In this document: positions 24,254-36,739 of the stretch, piece by piece
Layout: each line of letters begins with the position of its first letter
How positions within the stretch are numbered: the first letter of the stretch is position 1
Assembly: GCA_039619475.1 (NCBI GenBank)
Contig: CM077116.1
Location: 22,657,443 to 22,721,442, forward strand
Direction: 5' to 3'
Length of the DNA stretch: 64,000 bases
From: Icerya purchasi
Taxonomy: Eukaryota > Arthropoda > Insecta > Hemiptera > Monophlebidae
Notes under the pieces: model-generated
What the model saw: only the letters and a program-made list of their open reading frames with translations
What the model was told of the DNA's origin: nothing
The model's database searches: none
Made by a program: the position numbers and the translations under genes

Positions 24254-24900
24254 GCGTATGTTCCCACGTGGACCGATTTTCACTAGAAAGTGGTCAACGG
24301 TTAGTACCATGTGAGTATATCGATAAGTATCGGTTATCAATAGTCATCAAAGAATGTGAAAAAATGTGCTCACTTTAGCGAAATTGTTAGTAATATAACA
24401 AGCGCGACTGACCTAAAATATTACCAATTTACCATGGAAACGTAATTCGAAAAACTTAATTTCTAGTAAAACGAGATTTATAATATTGTCGGTGTTAATT
24501 ACTACACGAATAAATATAAATCCGAATAAAGAAAATTAATTTGAAATCGCTATAGTGCAAATTAAAAAGCTCATCACTGAAGGAAACCGTGTATAACTTT
24601 TGACCATGTGGAATGGCATTTGGTCCTTTGTTCATTAGAAATTGTACCAGTCAGTGGTGGTTCCATATAAAAGTATATCATCGGTAAGTATCGGCGAATT
24701 ACTCAGTTGCCATTGAAATAAACGTTATTAAAGATCTTTACTTAATGTAACCAGATAAAAATTACCCCAAAAATTACTATTAGAATATAGAGGGGAAATA
24801 GGCGATGAATGAGAGTGACCTAAAGTATTATAACGCTGGTTTCCTAAGAAGATGTAGATTCGAATGAAAATAATTAATCTGAATTCCCCGAAGCATGATT
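24254..24900. repeat. Diverged tandem duplication
   Basis: Two units about 360-400 bp apart share, in order, GTATATCG/ATCGGTAAGTATCGG-like blocks (24314 and 24676), a run containing GTGACCTAAAGTATTA / CTGACCTAAAATATTA (about 24405 and 24810), and similar ends near GTAATTCG / GTAGATTCG. Similarity is moderate and gapped. Non-coding. Confidence 0.55.
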
Positions 24901-27535
24901 TACAAGATCATCGCCGATAGTTTACATTTCAGGCCTAGCATGATAAGATACATGTAGCATCATTTTAGGTTGATCTATCCGTATTATCACTCAAAAGTAT
25001 ACTTTTATGAAAAAATTGTGAAATAAAATTGTTTTTTTAAGAAAAAAAAAAAAAATACCGGTACTTGAATATTTACTAGAAAAATTGAATATAAATGCAC
25101 TAAAAAGTGAAAATTATTATTTACTAAAAAGATGAAATATACCCTTAAAGGGGGGATATTACGATTACTCTTATACAACATTCATACCTTAATTAGAGTT
25201 TCAGTATACGAAATTAAAACTGTAATTTCTGGAAACAATTTGATATACGTATAACAATTGAATTACACTCGCTTCCTATAAACCGAGGACTGGAAACAAA
25301 TTTAATGAGGTTTCTTAATTGTTGCAATTTAACATCTTCTTTCGGGAGGGGACATTGCTTTTAAAAATGCATTATCTTTTGTCGAATTTTTTACTTTTTG
25401 GCGCATTTTTATTGAATTTTTAAAATAAATCGTTAAGTATGGATATTACTTTTTTTAAAAAGAAAATCTATTTTATTAATTTGTACGTTACCCCGGAGAA
25501 TTCATTATTGAAGGTAATATTTACGCTGCAATGAAAGGGATTATTTTACTTTTGTTATGTAATGTTTACATGCTTTATCTAAAGATGGCGTTGTTTTTCA
25601 ATAATCATTAATTTTAAATTTCTGCCATCGTTTTTTGGCGGAACAGAATAATTTTGGGACATTCTGTTTTGTCGGTTCAATTGCTTCCGAATATAGTACA
25701 CTACGACATCCTCAGCGAAGGGTGTCCAACTGCGACTGTTTAAATCCACAGGAACTAATGCGCGCTTAATCGGACAGTCAAAGCCTTAAGATTAATCTTT
25801 TCATTGTTTTTAATCGATTTTAATAACAAAAACACGATTTATACTTGAATATGTTAGACGTCGACTAATTAATTTTCGACTAAAACGACTATGGCTCAAT
25901 TCGATTGCCGCCTTTACAAATACTCCCGTCTCTATCAGCGGCAATGTATTTCATTGTGCGCCTATTCTTAATATAGCGTAAAATTGAGCGCTATTGTTCG
26001 AAAGTGATCTTCAAAAACGAACTCTGTCCTAAGTTTTCATTAGATAAAAAAGTGTGATTCTACATTTTAATTTTTAATGAAATTTTATCGTTTGCACTCG
26101 TCACGGTTCTGTTGAATTATTAAAAAAAATTTAACCGTGACAAAAATGTAAATAATAAAAATTAAAAACAACAAAAATCTATGCTTCGGAGTAATAAATT
26201 CGTTGCGGTTATTTTTTAGGTTCATTTTATCGACCAGTAAGTTCGGTAAACAAGTGTCTCGTCAACCTCTTATATATCAGAAACATCTGTACACTCCGTT
26301 GTAACGTAAGGTAATTCGTTAATAACAACAATACCGATTTATGTAACTTGAAGAAGGGTGTTTCAAGTCTATTTTAGATTCAAAAACATACTTTAAATTT
26401 ATGGTTACAAATATTTATTCCCATTAGCGTCGCCTGTCAGCAATACATGTACATTACTGCATTTCGATATTCTTATATTCAGTTAGAAATCTTCCAAATT
26501 CAGAACACACATTAGTCTTTATCAATATTTCTTGGCTTTCTCTTTTACAATTAGGAGATAGACACAATAACACAATAACCGAGCTCACCTTGGAGTATTT
26601 AAATAATATGATAAATTTAATTTTTATTAATGTTTGTTTTTCTACCTATTAGTACGGAAAATACGAAATTCCCTCCAACTGTATTTATTCTTAAGACACG
26701 TGTTATCGTGTTTATAATTTTATTATTTTATCAATTAATTAACAAAAAGGGGATATGTATAGATGGCGCTACATTTAGTATTAAAATTCTATGATTATAT
26801 ATGTATATTTAATGACCTAAATGAAATAATTATTTTATATATTTTTTGTTTGATTACGTTTTTAATACTTTATATATAATGATGCGAATAAACAGCGATT
26901 TTGAAAGAGTGCGATTTAATTTCTTACTTATTTAATTACTTATGCCTCGATTTAAAAATTCTTTTGATGACCAACACGGGCAATAATAAGAAGGAGCTAT
27001 ATCTATATATAAATAAGTAAAGACAAAACAGTTACTCCCTTTTCTCTTCCGTTTATTAATCGATTTTCTTTTCTTTTTTTCCCCGTTTAGTAGCTATTGA
27101 TGATCTTTAGTGTGTTATCGGTACACAACATTTTGGAAACAATTACTTTTTGTTTTTCTTTTTTAAATAAAAATTTAATACAAAAAATGAAAAATGAAAT
27201 CGCTATAGTTAATAAATCTGTTCTTATTAAAATGTTTTAATTTTTCTTAGTAATCATCATTATTGGCTTTTTTACAGTGTACTAAATCTTAAGGTGTCAT
27301 TTAATATCGGTAAATTAATGGTTTTTAAATTGTGATTTACCATTAATGAATTTATTTCTTATTCAATTATAATGGTATTGAATCGAATGTATAAGAGTAG
27401 AAAAAAAAAATTTTTGGAAATATGCAAGTTCATATGATTTTCTCAAATTTTTAATAATAATTATGGTTGAATAATGGGTGAACACTAGTATATATAGTTG
27501 TTTATTTATGTACTCCTTTTTTTCCCTTCTTTGTA
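24901..27535. other. AT-rich intronic DNA, no gene recognised
   Basis: About 2.6 kb with no supportable ORF, TIR pair or RNA gene. Confidence 0.5.
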
Positions 27536-27745
27536 TTTTTTAATTCCCATTTTTGCGTCTTTTAATTGTCCTTTTTACATCTTTTAATTGTCCTTTTTGC
27601 ATCTTTTAATTGTCCTTTTTGCATCTTTTAATTGTCCTTTTTGCATCTTTTAATTGTCCTTTTTGCATCTTTTAATTCCCCTTTTTACGTATTTTATTTC
27701 CCCTTTTTACGTATTTTATTTCCCCTTTTTGCATCTCTTAATTTA
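27536..27745. repeat. 22-bp minisatellite, about 9 units
   Basis: The core unit TTTTAATTGTCCTTTTTGCATC repeats head to tail, with central copies identical. The outer copies vary (TTTTATTTCCCCTTTTTACG on the right, TTAATTCCCATTTTTGCG on the left). Homogeneous centre and diverged edges are typical of ongoing slippage or unequal exchange. Confidence 0.93.
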
Positions 27746-28080
27746 CGTTTAGAATTTTTTCCAAAGTGAAAGAATTTCCCCAAAAACAGGGGTACAGAAA
27801 CCATATATAATTTTTCTACTACTTGTTTAATATTGTTAGAAATCTCGCAATACGTATATATTAATAAATATCCTCAGAGCTAAGCAAGTTATTATATATA
27901 CAGTTATAATTAAGCGATGAAATGAAAATATGTTCGGAAAATAAAATTATACATACGGGGTCGATAAACCGTGTACACACCCATAGCTAAACTAAGAAAT
28001 GTCGAACACGCGTAAACAATACAAAAATAAAAAAAAAAGAAAAACAACAAACTAATGAATGAAAATTCGTTCGAATGTAT

Positions 28081-28626
28081 CTATCGTTCACGCAGAAATT
28101 CAATATCGAACAAAACCGTGTCTGTCGGTACGTCCGTTAATGCGCGATTTTCGGAAATATAATAAATATCTCTAGGCTTCCGTATGAAAGTGGCCTCTTG
28201 CTCGCTGTTACCACTAAGCCCAAAAACAATTTGAGTCATAAGTTTAATTAAAAAATTACCGTGCCAAAAGCGCAAAGAAAGATGGAACAATATGCCCTCT
28301 CCTTGTTGCTTGTTTATTTGTTTATGTGCGTTCGTGTCCGTGCCTAACTTGCGTATTTGCCTGGCAACATGTAGAAAATGAAGTGCGATTAATTCTGGCA
28401 CAGACGGTACACACACTCTGATTAGCGATGCTGCACTGGTCACTCTACCGTTGGCGGTCATCGGGAAAAATATTTCACGGTACATGTTGTTCAAGAGTGT
28501 AAAGAAAGGTGGAATCCATATGTGGCACTGCCAAAACGCCATCCCTGGCAATGGCACTGTGATGCTGATGATGATGTCGGTTTTCGGGAGCGTGGGATAG
28601 GATCTTTCTCGTAGGTCCATACGCAT
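28081..28626 (-). CDS. Unrecognised 181-codon single-exon ORF
   Basis: An uninterrupted minus-strand ORF, ATG at 28626 (ATGCGTATGG) to TAG at 28081, in DNA noticeably richer in G+C than its surroundings. Residues 22-45 are hydrophobic/aromatic (SITVPLPGMAFWQCHIWIPP). A second apolar stretch lies around residues 63-85, and a polar segment (TDTNAHKQINKQQGEG) in the middle. The end is acidic and charged (TVLFDIEFLRER). I recognise no domain: it is not RT, transposase or zinc finger. Part of the plus strand (about 28390-28590) is also open, so coding strand and reality are not certain. No splice signals are needed. It could be a gene in an intron, an unrecognised mobile-element or integrated foreign-DNA remnant, or a chance ORF. 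Confidence 0.35.
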   Translation of the reverse strand: MRMDLRERSYPTLPKTDIIISITVPLPGMAFWQCHIWIPPFFTLLNNMYREIFFPMTANGRVTSAASLIRVCVPSVPELIALHFLHVARQIRKLGTDTNAHKQINKQQGEGILFHLSLRFWHGNFLIKLMTQIVFGLSGNSEQEATFIRKPRDIYYISENRALTDVPTDTVLFDIEFLRER

Positions 28627-30394
28627 AATTTTTCGTTTTAAACTTGTAAAGAGTGTAGATAAAATGTTGTTATAGTTTTTTTCCCGAAATGTGTGTTAGC
28701 AGTGCGTCTGTGTGCATTTCGAAATATTTTCGCTTTCAACTGCAAAAACGACGATTATATCGTCGTGCTACACTTGTACCGGATGAAACTAAAAATAAAT
28801 CCGATAAACTCCGTTTTATTATTACATAAATGTAAAATAAATGTGAAACTGTTTTTTTTTTTTTTTTTTTTTTTGCTGTAGCTTCTTTGTTTTAGTACGT
28901 TCGAGTTCGCAATTTATCGAGCTGAAAGGTTCAAAGATTTTTGATTATCTTCAGCGAGACGTTTTAGGACTGGGTCTCTTTCTTCTATATCTCTGCAGAT
29001 TCGGTTAAAACCAGAGACATATTCTTTTCGTTCGCCTATCTCGTGTAAAAAAAAATAAGTTTGCGTCTACATTCAGTAGTAAACGGTTAGCATAAATCTG
29101 GCTTCTTCCCGTTTATGAAACGTGTCTTTCTAATGTAACTGTTTTTGAAAAATTCATGCTGGCGGTGGAGTTTGTTTTTTTTTTTTCAAACGTATTCAAC
29201 CGAAGCGTATGCTTCGATAGTTTCTACCGTAAAATAACGACTGCCTAAATGAAGTATGCGGGTTTCGAAGAAGTGCGATCGGTTTTTCGAATTATTTCAG
29301 AGGCCGCCCTCGTCTTCGAACTGTCTTTGGACATTTCAGAGGGTTACGTGTATATTTTCGAAGTTATCGAAACTTTTACTGCGACATTAGATGCGAACAC
29401 TGAATTAATTCGTTGAATGGAAAAGCTGACGAGAATGAGTTCAAAAATATCTGAACCCCAAAATTTCTGCTCTTTGTCATATTTTAAACCGCGGACAATT
29501 TATTAAGCGTGCGCAAATGTTCATTGCCAATGTGCTTTAGTTAAATATAAAAATTACTGAGACAAAAATAGAAACGTATCATCATTGTTTAAAGATATTT
29601 CTACAAATGAGGGGGATGTTTCGTGTCGCCTCAACTTAGTCGCAACTTCTTTACGGTGCACAAACAATGTTCGTTTCTGAAAATTCTGTTAGTCCAGCAA
29701 ATGATTAAATTTCATCCTAAAGTGTATTCCTTTTGATACTGTCAATTGAAAAAATCAGCAAATACAAAGTTACGGAAAGAGGCGAACCAAAAATTATAGA
29801 GAAGAAAAAGTGAAAGATCCGTAAAAAATTTCAATAGGAAAGAAGAATGTTTACTGTTCAGTGTTAGTATAAGACGGCAGCAGAAAGGTTTAATAGGGTA
29901 GGAGGGTTCAGAGCGTTTTTTTAGAAAACGGTAAGGCTACAATAAAAACTAATATTGCTCTACGTGCAAAACCGATGAACGCCTAGTACCTTGCAACATA
30001 AAGAATATGTCGCGTTGACCAAAAACTAAATTTTTTTTAACAAAAAATGATTTACTTTTTTAATATATATATATATATATTTTTTTTTTCATGAAACAAT
30101 TTAAATAGAACTTACGGATAGTTAAAAGATTTAATCATGAAGTACTTGTATTAAAAAATGAAACATGATTATAAAGTAAAAGTACTTGTGTTTCAATTTC
30201 GTTGCCATTTTATTCTTAAAAATAAAATCAGAAATTGAAATATGCGACTCGGGCGTGCACACATGAGAAGGGAGGTGTAAGGATTGAAGGCTTTCCTGCA
30301 GAAGCTGCCGACCTTTTTGTTTTAATCATATGGTTTACAGTTTTAGCTGTTTAATAAATAGCAAAATATAAAATTTTTTATTTCAGACTTTTGT
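28627..30394. other. Intronic DNA, no gene recognised
   Basis: It includes poly-T at 28851-28874 and a TA tract at 30064-30080. The 28900-29500 part is less AT-rich, but I could not support a coding region. Confidence 0.5.
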
Positions 30395-30605
30395 GTTACA
30401 TTAATGACAATGCCATTCTTAGCCCGATCTCCATCACTTTTTTTTTGTACCAAAACGTTACATATACTGTATACATCAGAAGACAAAGTACCGACAAAAT
30501 TGATTGCTTGACCTTGTCAATTTTCTTCGTTCTATACGAAGTGTAGAAGTGATAGAGCTGGGGTTCCGGGAGTGTCGTAAGGCGGGGACAAGGGGTGGAG
30601 CCCCT
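30395..30605 (-). repeat. Dispersed repeat family E, copy 2
   Basis: Read on the minus strand it matches 5858-6062 in order: CCCAGCTCTATCACTTC, then ACTTCGTATAGAACGAAGA, a TTGACAA core and ATCGGGCTAAGAATGGC. Diverged, non-coding, class unknown. Confidence 0.6.
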
Positions 30606-31561
30606 TAAGAAGCACAAAGAGCTGAGTTATATGTATATTGTATGTATATTGTGTATAGAATAATGGTGGTTATGTTCATTGTTGATTAAGTTTTTTTGTC
30701 TTTCCGAAATGTATGTTTTGTTTCCTTATCCTTTCTGAGAGGAAAATTGTCAATTGGGTAAACAAATAAAATCTGTTAAAATATTTTCAGGTTTAGTGAA
30801 TCGATCATTTAAATAATTTATAGATTCAATACGTAGAACAGACATCTTCTTTATAGTGCCATACTTAATTCCTGAGCGTCGGCGACTACCTATTCATGCA
30901 TCTCAGCTGTACAGACACAGGCATAGTGTACTAGGCAATTGTAATAAGAACAGACATAGTACGTCGATAATAATCTTCAGCGCAATCTACTATAATAAAG
31001 CATTTTTTTGTTTGGTGAAATGAAAATTGTGCCACTGAACAAAGCAGAATCTTTATTTGCATTTTTAAGATGTTTCTTAGAAATATTTTATTGAAATTAT
31101 TCTTGTCTTCCTGTGCAGTGACTAATATTATATTTTTCGCTAAACTAATTGAGCAGGTTAAATTTCTTTACTTTTCCTTTGCAGATACTTTACTGGTAAA
31201 TTACAACTTAATAATTTTTCGGCTGATAACGAAGGAATTATAAATTTCGAATGTAAAGTGGCAATAGCATTTGATGAGGTTTCCCTGTCTTGCCATAATG
31301 ATATTTTTTCACAACGACATGGAGTAACTAAATCAGTACAGTAATATCTGTATCCCCATCTGGTTGACGCAAAGCTCTTCTAATTGTTTTTCACGATTAC
31401 CACGAGTCATTCCATATGTTAAGGCCCCCCTGTTTTCTTTCAGGAGTTTTAAAAAACTTTAATATTTTCTGGATTGTTTTAAAACAATTACGAAGAATGT
31501 TTTCTGTCGAATTAGAGATTGTGTAAGATTTAAGAAATGAGGTATACAGTGAGAGAATTTA
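30606..31561. other. AT-rich intronic DNA
   Basis: No gene or bounded repeat recognised. Confidence 0.5.
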
Positions 31562-32070
31562 ACGAATGGATACATTTCAGATATTACTCTCAGTATACTG
31601 CCGTATCATATCCTTTCCCATGTATATGTACTGTGGATTATATTGTCTTGTAACCTTAAATAAAATAACATTAACCATATTATGACCACCCTATTGAAAT
31701 TTAAAAAAGGTATTAACGAATAAATATATATACCAAAAACTATTTATCATCTTGGCGGCACATGCGTGAAATTGATCAAAGACATTTTCGCTTTCACCGC
31801 AAGGTGATTGATTTTCACCAGCATGGAACTAATTTTTTTATTTTTTTTTTGATTTATTTACGAAACATGAAAATAGTTAATTCAGTGCGTGTTATTTGTG
31901 TACGCTTTTTTCAATTTTAGCAGCTCGAAAGATCATTAGCTAAATTTTATTAGGTTTAGAAGACAATATTAATCCACAGTACATACATAGGTAAGGATGC
32001 GATGATGTACTAAGGGTGGCAGATTTAATAGCAGCCGAGCAGTAATATCTGAAATGCATCCATCCAATTG
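31562..32070. mobile_element. Element with about 110-bp inverted termini
   Basis: The left arm (31562-31670) and right arm (31945-32070) are inverted copies. They share GATACATTTCAGATATTACT against GATGCATTTCAGATATTACT, then TGTACTGTGGATTA and ATATTGTCTT, and converge on an AATAAAAT motif at the inner edge. The right arm has extra internal bases. The interior (about 275 bp) is AT-rich with no ORF. Likely a long-TIR MITE or foldback element; ends and TSD unresolved. Confidence 0.7.
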
Positions 32071-33297
32071 TAAAGGTAAAACAAACGGATGCTGTCGTGG
32101 TATGTTATCTAAAGCACTGTAAACTGTCCAAATGTCATGAAATAACTCTAGACCTACCGCTGTCCTATTGAAAGTACTGTAAGAACCTCAAAATAAAAGT
32201 GGAATCAAGAAACGATGTTCTGTGCAAACACGTGTTGTTTAGATGAAAAGAAAAACCGACTATTTTACGTATTATCTTTTTAGCTTTACGTTACTCTCAA
32301 CAAGAAAACATAGATGTTTCGCGTGGAAAAAGACAACAGGAAAACGTAGATGTTTTGTGCGAGGAAGGACAGGCGCATACAAAAATTCTCGATTTATCTT
32401 TTTTTAAACGTATAAAATAATTACAAACTACTTCGCATATGTCAGAATAAGTTAGTTGCGTTTTATAACATGCAGCGAATCTTGTGTAGAAACCCCCGGA
32501 GATCCATTGCAGCTGATGATACGGAAAGAACGAAACTAAAAAACAGTCCTACGTTTAAGCGAAAAATCAGCCGTTAACGGATAACACTCGATTGTTCACA
32601 ATTTAAAGCCATTGGAGAAATTCTCGCAAAAGTGGCGTAAGAATGAAGATGAAGAGAAAAATTGGATTGTGGAAACATGGAAAACAATTAGTTAAAAGCA
32701 ACGTTACCTTCCCGCCGAGACAAATGACGAGGAACTTTAAATCGGTTACATACTAGTTGTGCTAGGCAGATATTAGCTGAGAATGATCCCTATGATTTGC
32801 GACGGAATCAAGATTACTCTGTTCAGTGCGACTTCATGTCAATACAGACTGTAGAAGAAAAGTTGTTGAAGAAGAATTTAACCGACGAAACGAAAAAAAT
32901 GGTTTAAGTTAGAATCGGGAAAATATGAAGTCCGCTTTACTTTATTCTTTTATTAATTTTTAATTATGCTGATCATCTCGGACACGAAAAGAAGAGGCAT
33001 CGCGACTATTTTTTAAAAATCTAAATGGTACATAAATGTTATTTTACTTTGTTAGTTCTATTTTTGCGTCATTCGTTAATCGTAAAATATTCGTAAATCG
33101 GCATTTAAATCACTGGTAAAATGAAATATTCGGACTTGATTTAAATTTGCGCAATAAACAGCGACTTTTTTATCTCTTTCTCATTCAGCATCAAATAGAC
33201 ATACGCATGTTTACGTTTCAAAAGTTTACGGTTAATTATTCGTATATTATATACTGTTATAACAAATGCAAATATAACGAACAAATTTAAGTATAAA
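32071..33297. other. AT-rich intronic DNA
   Basis: No reliable gene. The section 32480-32920 has purine-rich, lower-AT sequence that might be a worn transposon, but no motif is clear. Confidence 0.45.
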
Positions 33298-34110
33298 ATG
33301 ATTGCTTACTTAGAAACGTTTTCGGGTAAAACCCATCATCAGCTAAAAACACAACTAAATATATGTGATCGGAAACAAATTCTAAATCAAATTCAGAAAC
33401 AAATTTCTATTCGTTCTCTTCTCCATGATCTGTCCTCATCGACGTCTACCCAGATTGACTTTCTTTGGATTTCCAGACATTCAGGCATTGATGGAAATGT
33501 AGCCGTCGACCTTCTTGCTAAAGCTGCTGTTTCCAATGGAAATTTGATTAGTAGGGTTCCAGCACACAAATTCTTCTTCCAACTAAATCCTGCCATCTTA
33601 GGCATTCTGTTTATGTTTCTCTATTCGATAATCCTAATTCCTTTTATCTCTTAATTAATCCTGTTTCTCCTCCTCGTCCTTGGTTCTATGAGTTCCCCAG
33701 TTTGCGTCGGTCCATAATTACTAAATTATCTCTCTCCGTTTCTCGCATAGTCTCCTTCCTTCTTCTCTAAATCGCTTTTCCTTAGCTGCATCTCCTTTTT
33801 GTTTATTGGATCCTGAAGGTTCCCAGTATGTTTGTGATGCGAATCACGTGCTCTTCGAGTGTTCTGGTTTATCTCGCGAGCGTGAGTTACTTTATTATCA
33901 TTTTTTAAAGCTTGGTCTTCCTGCTCCTTTTAACGCCTCCTATGTTCTTTTTCTACCTATTCTCTCAGTTGTTCCTGTCCTAGGGGTGTTCCTTGATTCC
34001 ATTGTTGATAAAATAAAAATATAATTTCTATTCTATTCCATGCATCTATTCCATTTTGCTGGGCTAATGCTCTCTGGTAGCAAACCTAAGGGCGGTAAAA
34101 AAAGAAAAAA
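33298..34110 (+). pseudogene. LINE 3' end: RNase H and terminal Cys/His region
   Basis: Plus-strand remains of an RNase H-bearing non-LTR element. The first ORF (33298-33654) has DFLWISRHSGIDGNVAVDLL, then AKAAV, the RNase H block with the active His and last Asp (SHxGIxGNExADxLAK). After a frame break the second (33806-34024) has YVCDANHVLFECSGL, the C-terminal CxxxHxxxxC motif that follows RNase H in I/LOA-type LINEs. The downstream A-rich 3' region runs to about 34110. RT is missing. The end motif matches that at 36740-38960 (VVCDASHIFFECSFL), so both are the same broad family. Confidence 0.78.
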
Positions 34111-35929
34111 GTACGCTATTATCTCTGGACGACAAAGGCAGTTGCATGTAACAAATTAAAATTCAACTAAAACGTAAATTACTGTTGTACCGCGTATAAT
34201 TAATTTAGTAACTGAAATATTTCCACTTTTTAAAACCTACATTACACATTCTCTTGATACTGAGCTAAGTAACGATGTTCTACCACGAATAAAATTAGTT
34301 ATTAAACAAAATAAATTATTTAAAATGAACTAACACAGTCTTTTCTTTAAAATATTTGACGCTTGAAGGACAAAAGCCGTTTCAGAATTTCATTCGTATT
34401 TTAGTTGCTGCAGAAGAAGAAATAAGTTTTATACATTTTTTTAAATATATTTTACTAGAAAGTTTGTGAAATAATGCATTTTCCTAGACGATGCGGAAAG
34501 ACTTGATAGATGTCGCGTGTTTTTGTTTTTGACATGAAAAATTAAAATCTATTAAGGAGCGGAAAAACAATTGCTGGTGGTTTTTTATTGAACATTTCTA
34601 GCCGAACGAGTACCATCGAGTAGCGACGTACAGCTGTATTCCGCGAGAACGTCTTGCCAATAATCAGGTGTGTGCGTGTTCACGACCTCAGAGTGCAGGA
34701 GAAAAATTAGATATTTTTCGCGACATTTCATAGCAGCCTAGCGTTTTAAATTTGAACAGATGCCGAAAAACTGATGGTCACTGAAAAAGCGTACTCGCAC
34801 TTGAGCTGGCTGTAGAACTACGCGCGCATATAACAAAATTCGTGCAATTTCAGTTTTAGTGCGTATAAGAAATCTGCCTATCGTACGTTTTTATAATGAG
34901 AGGTACCTGCCTACTTACTACCTTCGACAGGAACATATCCTTTAAAGCTTTTTGCTTTATTCCCGTTTTTACTTTCTGCTTTTCCTTAATAACCTCTCAT
35001 AGTTGTTGAGAGATCTGGAGTTCCACTATCGCTTTATTTCGCTTCGGGTCCTAATTTGTGGCTGGCATAAAATTGTATTTTCATAATCCTTTATACTTGG
35101 CTAAAGCGGTACTCTTTGGACGCCATATTTATTGTTCTTTCACTCTTGAATATTGGAAAAGTCCCATTACATTCACTGTAATTATTAGAAATCCCACAGA
35201 AGAATGGAACGAAAAGATACTCCGGTAGAAGGTAGAAAGACAAGTTCAGCTATATGGAAGAATCATGTAAGTTTATAGAAAAAAAGTTGGGCTCAGCTGT
35301 TGGTTAAAATTTCGGTTAAATTGGCAGTGAAGTGAAATTAAAATTAAGATTTAAAGAAAATACACGTTGGGGTTACCGTATTAGTTGAAAAATAATGCCT
35401 GAGCGCTTTAATAACTGACAAGTGGGAAAGCGAGCAGAAAGGCGAAATCTGCATCGAAGAAATCGTCTAAAGTATGGACCCCATAAAATTTTTAAAACAG
35501 ACCTAAAAACAATTTGCACGACTCTTCCATAGCTTCGTATGGAACCGAATGGTGGACTCTATATATAAGCGGTGGAAGTTGTAAATCGCTAGAAACATCT
35601 TTGTCTGCAGGAAAATTCTCTGTATCTGGCTGATCGATTTTCGTACTACTGATTCAGTTTTAGAACTAAACATTAATCTTAATGAATACGTGAACTGTGA
35701 AAATCAATGTAATCTATAAAATCGATTAAAAAAGGGTAACCATTAGGAGAAGTGTAAAAAGAAATATCAGAAAAATTAATTTTTCTTTCCATTTTTTTTT
35801 GGCTTAGCCTTCGCCATTTAGCCAGCTTTTTTTCTTTAACTTAACCTTTTATAGGGTATTTCATAAAACTTTCTTATTTATTATTTCTATATTTCTATAT
35901 CGTGGTATTTTATAAATGTATGCACTAGT
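34111..35929. other. Intronic DNA, no gene recognised
   Basis: Mostly AT-rich. 34560-34860 is more balanced in composition but shows no motif I can name. Confidence 0.5.
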
Positions 35930-36400
35930 GCAGTTAAATTCGACGTTAGATCTGTCACTGTTACTGAAATTGGAAAGGTATGCAGCTTTCTGTTCTAAGC
36001 TTGTCTCTACCCTGCTCGTAAACTTTACATTGCAAAATAAAATGATCTATTGTACCCTCTGTTCTACAACTACTGCATGTACTGTCATTGATAATATTAA
36101 TTTTTGCCAAGTAAACGGGGGTTTTGTTGTGTCCTGTTCTCAATCTCGTTATCGTTACTATAAAGTCTCTTTCAATATTATTCGCTCCTTTAAACCAAGG
36201 GACCACCCTTGGGACATTCTTTTGTAATCTTGAGTAGTATTTCCCTTTTTGATTACTACTCCGTTGGTACTCGACGTTTCACTCTGTTATAATGTGTTCT
36301 TTAGTTACCGGTAAAAAATTCCCCCATTTTAATTTTTGGACAATAAATTCATTAAACACACTACTGATCGGGTCAATAAACTGGTACGACGAATATCCGG
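35930..36400 (-). pseudogene. LINE C-terminal fragment (post-RNase H zinc region)
   Basis: The minus-strand frame 36206-35961 contains TRLRTGHNKTPVYLAKI, then STCSSCRTEGTIDHFILQC and a following RDKL. This is the RLRTGH plus CxxC...HxxxxC segment found after RNase H in Jockey/R1/I-type LINEs. It differs from the CDA[NS]H type at 33806 and 36827, so it is another family. No intact frame upstream. Confidence 0.75.
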
Positions 36401-36739
36401 AAATAATCTGATGTGGCATGGGAAATGGGGAAGGATGTTAATTAGCGTACTGATAAAAATTCTTTTTTCTTTTCGTATTTAACGGATTCGTCAACATGGG
36501 CATTGCCCCGAGAAGGACATAAAAGAAGTCTCAAAAATTTATAGCAAAAAAAAATGATCTGAATCAACAGAGTTGTAATACAAATTGATGAAAGGAAATA
36601 GATGAACTACCAGCTAAACTAAGGTATTTATATGTGTTTTTTTTTTTATATAACCCCCTGTTGGGCACGCCAGCTAAGGACCTACATCCAGAAACAGCAA
36701 GAAACAAAAAAACCGTCAGTTAAATTTTGATTCGGTCAG
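36401..36739. other. AT-rich intronic DNA
   Basis: No gene recognised. Confidence 0.5.

Noticed and set aside
27536..27745. CRISPR array
   Set aside because: Units are head-to-tail without unique spacers; it is a minisatellite in eukaryotic DNA.
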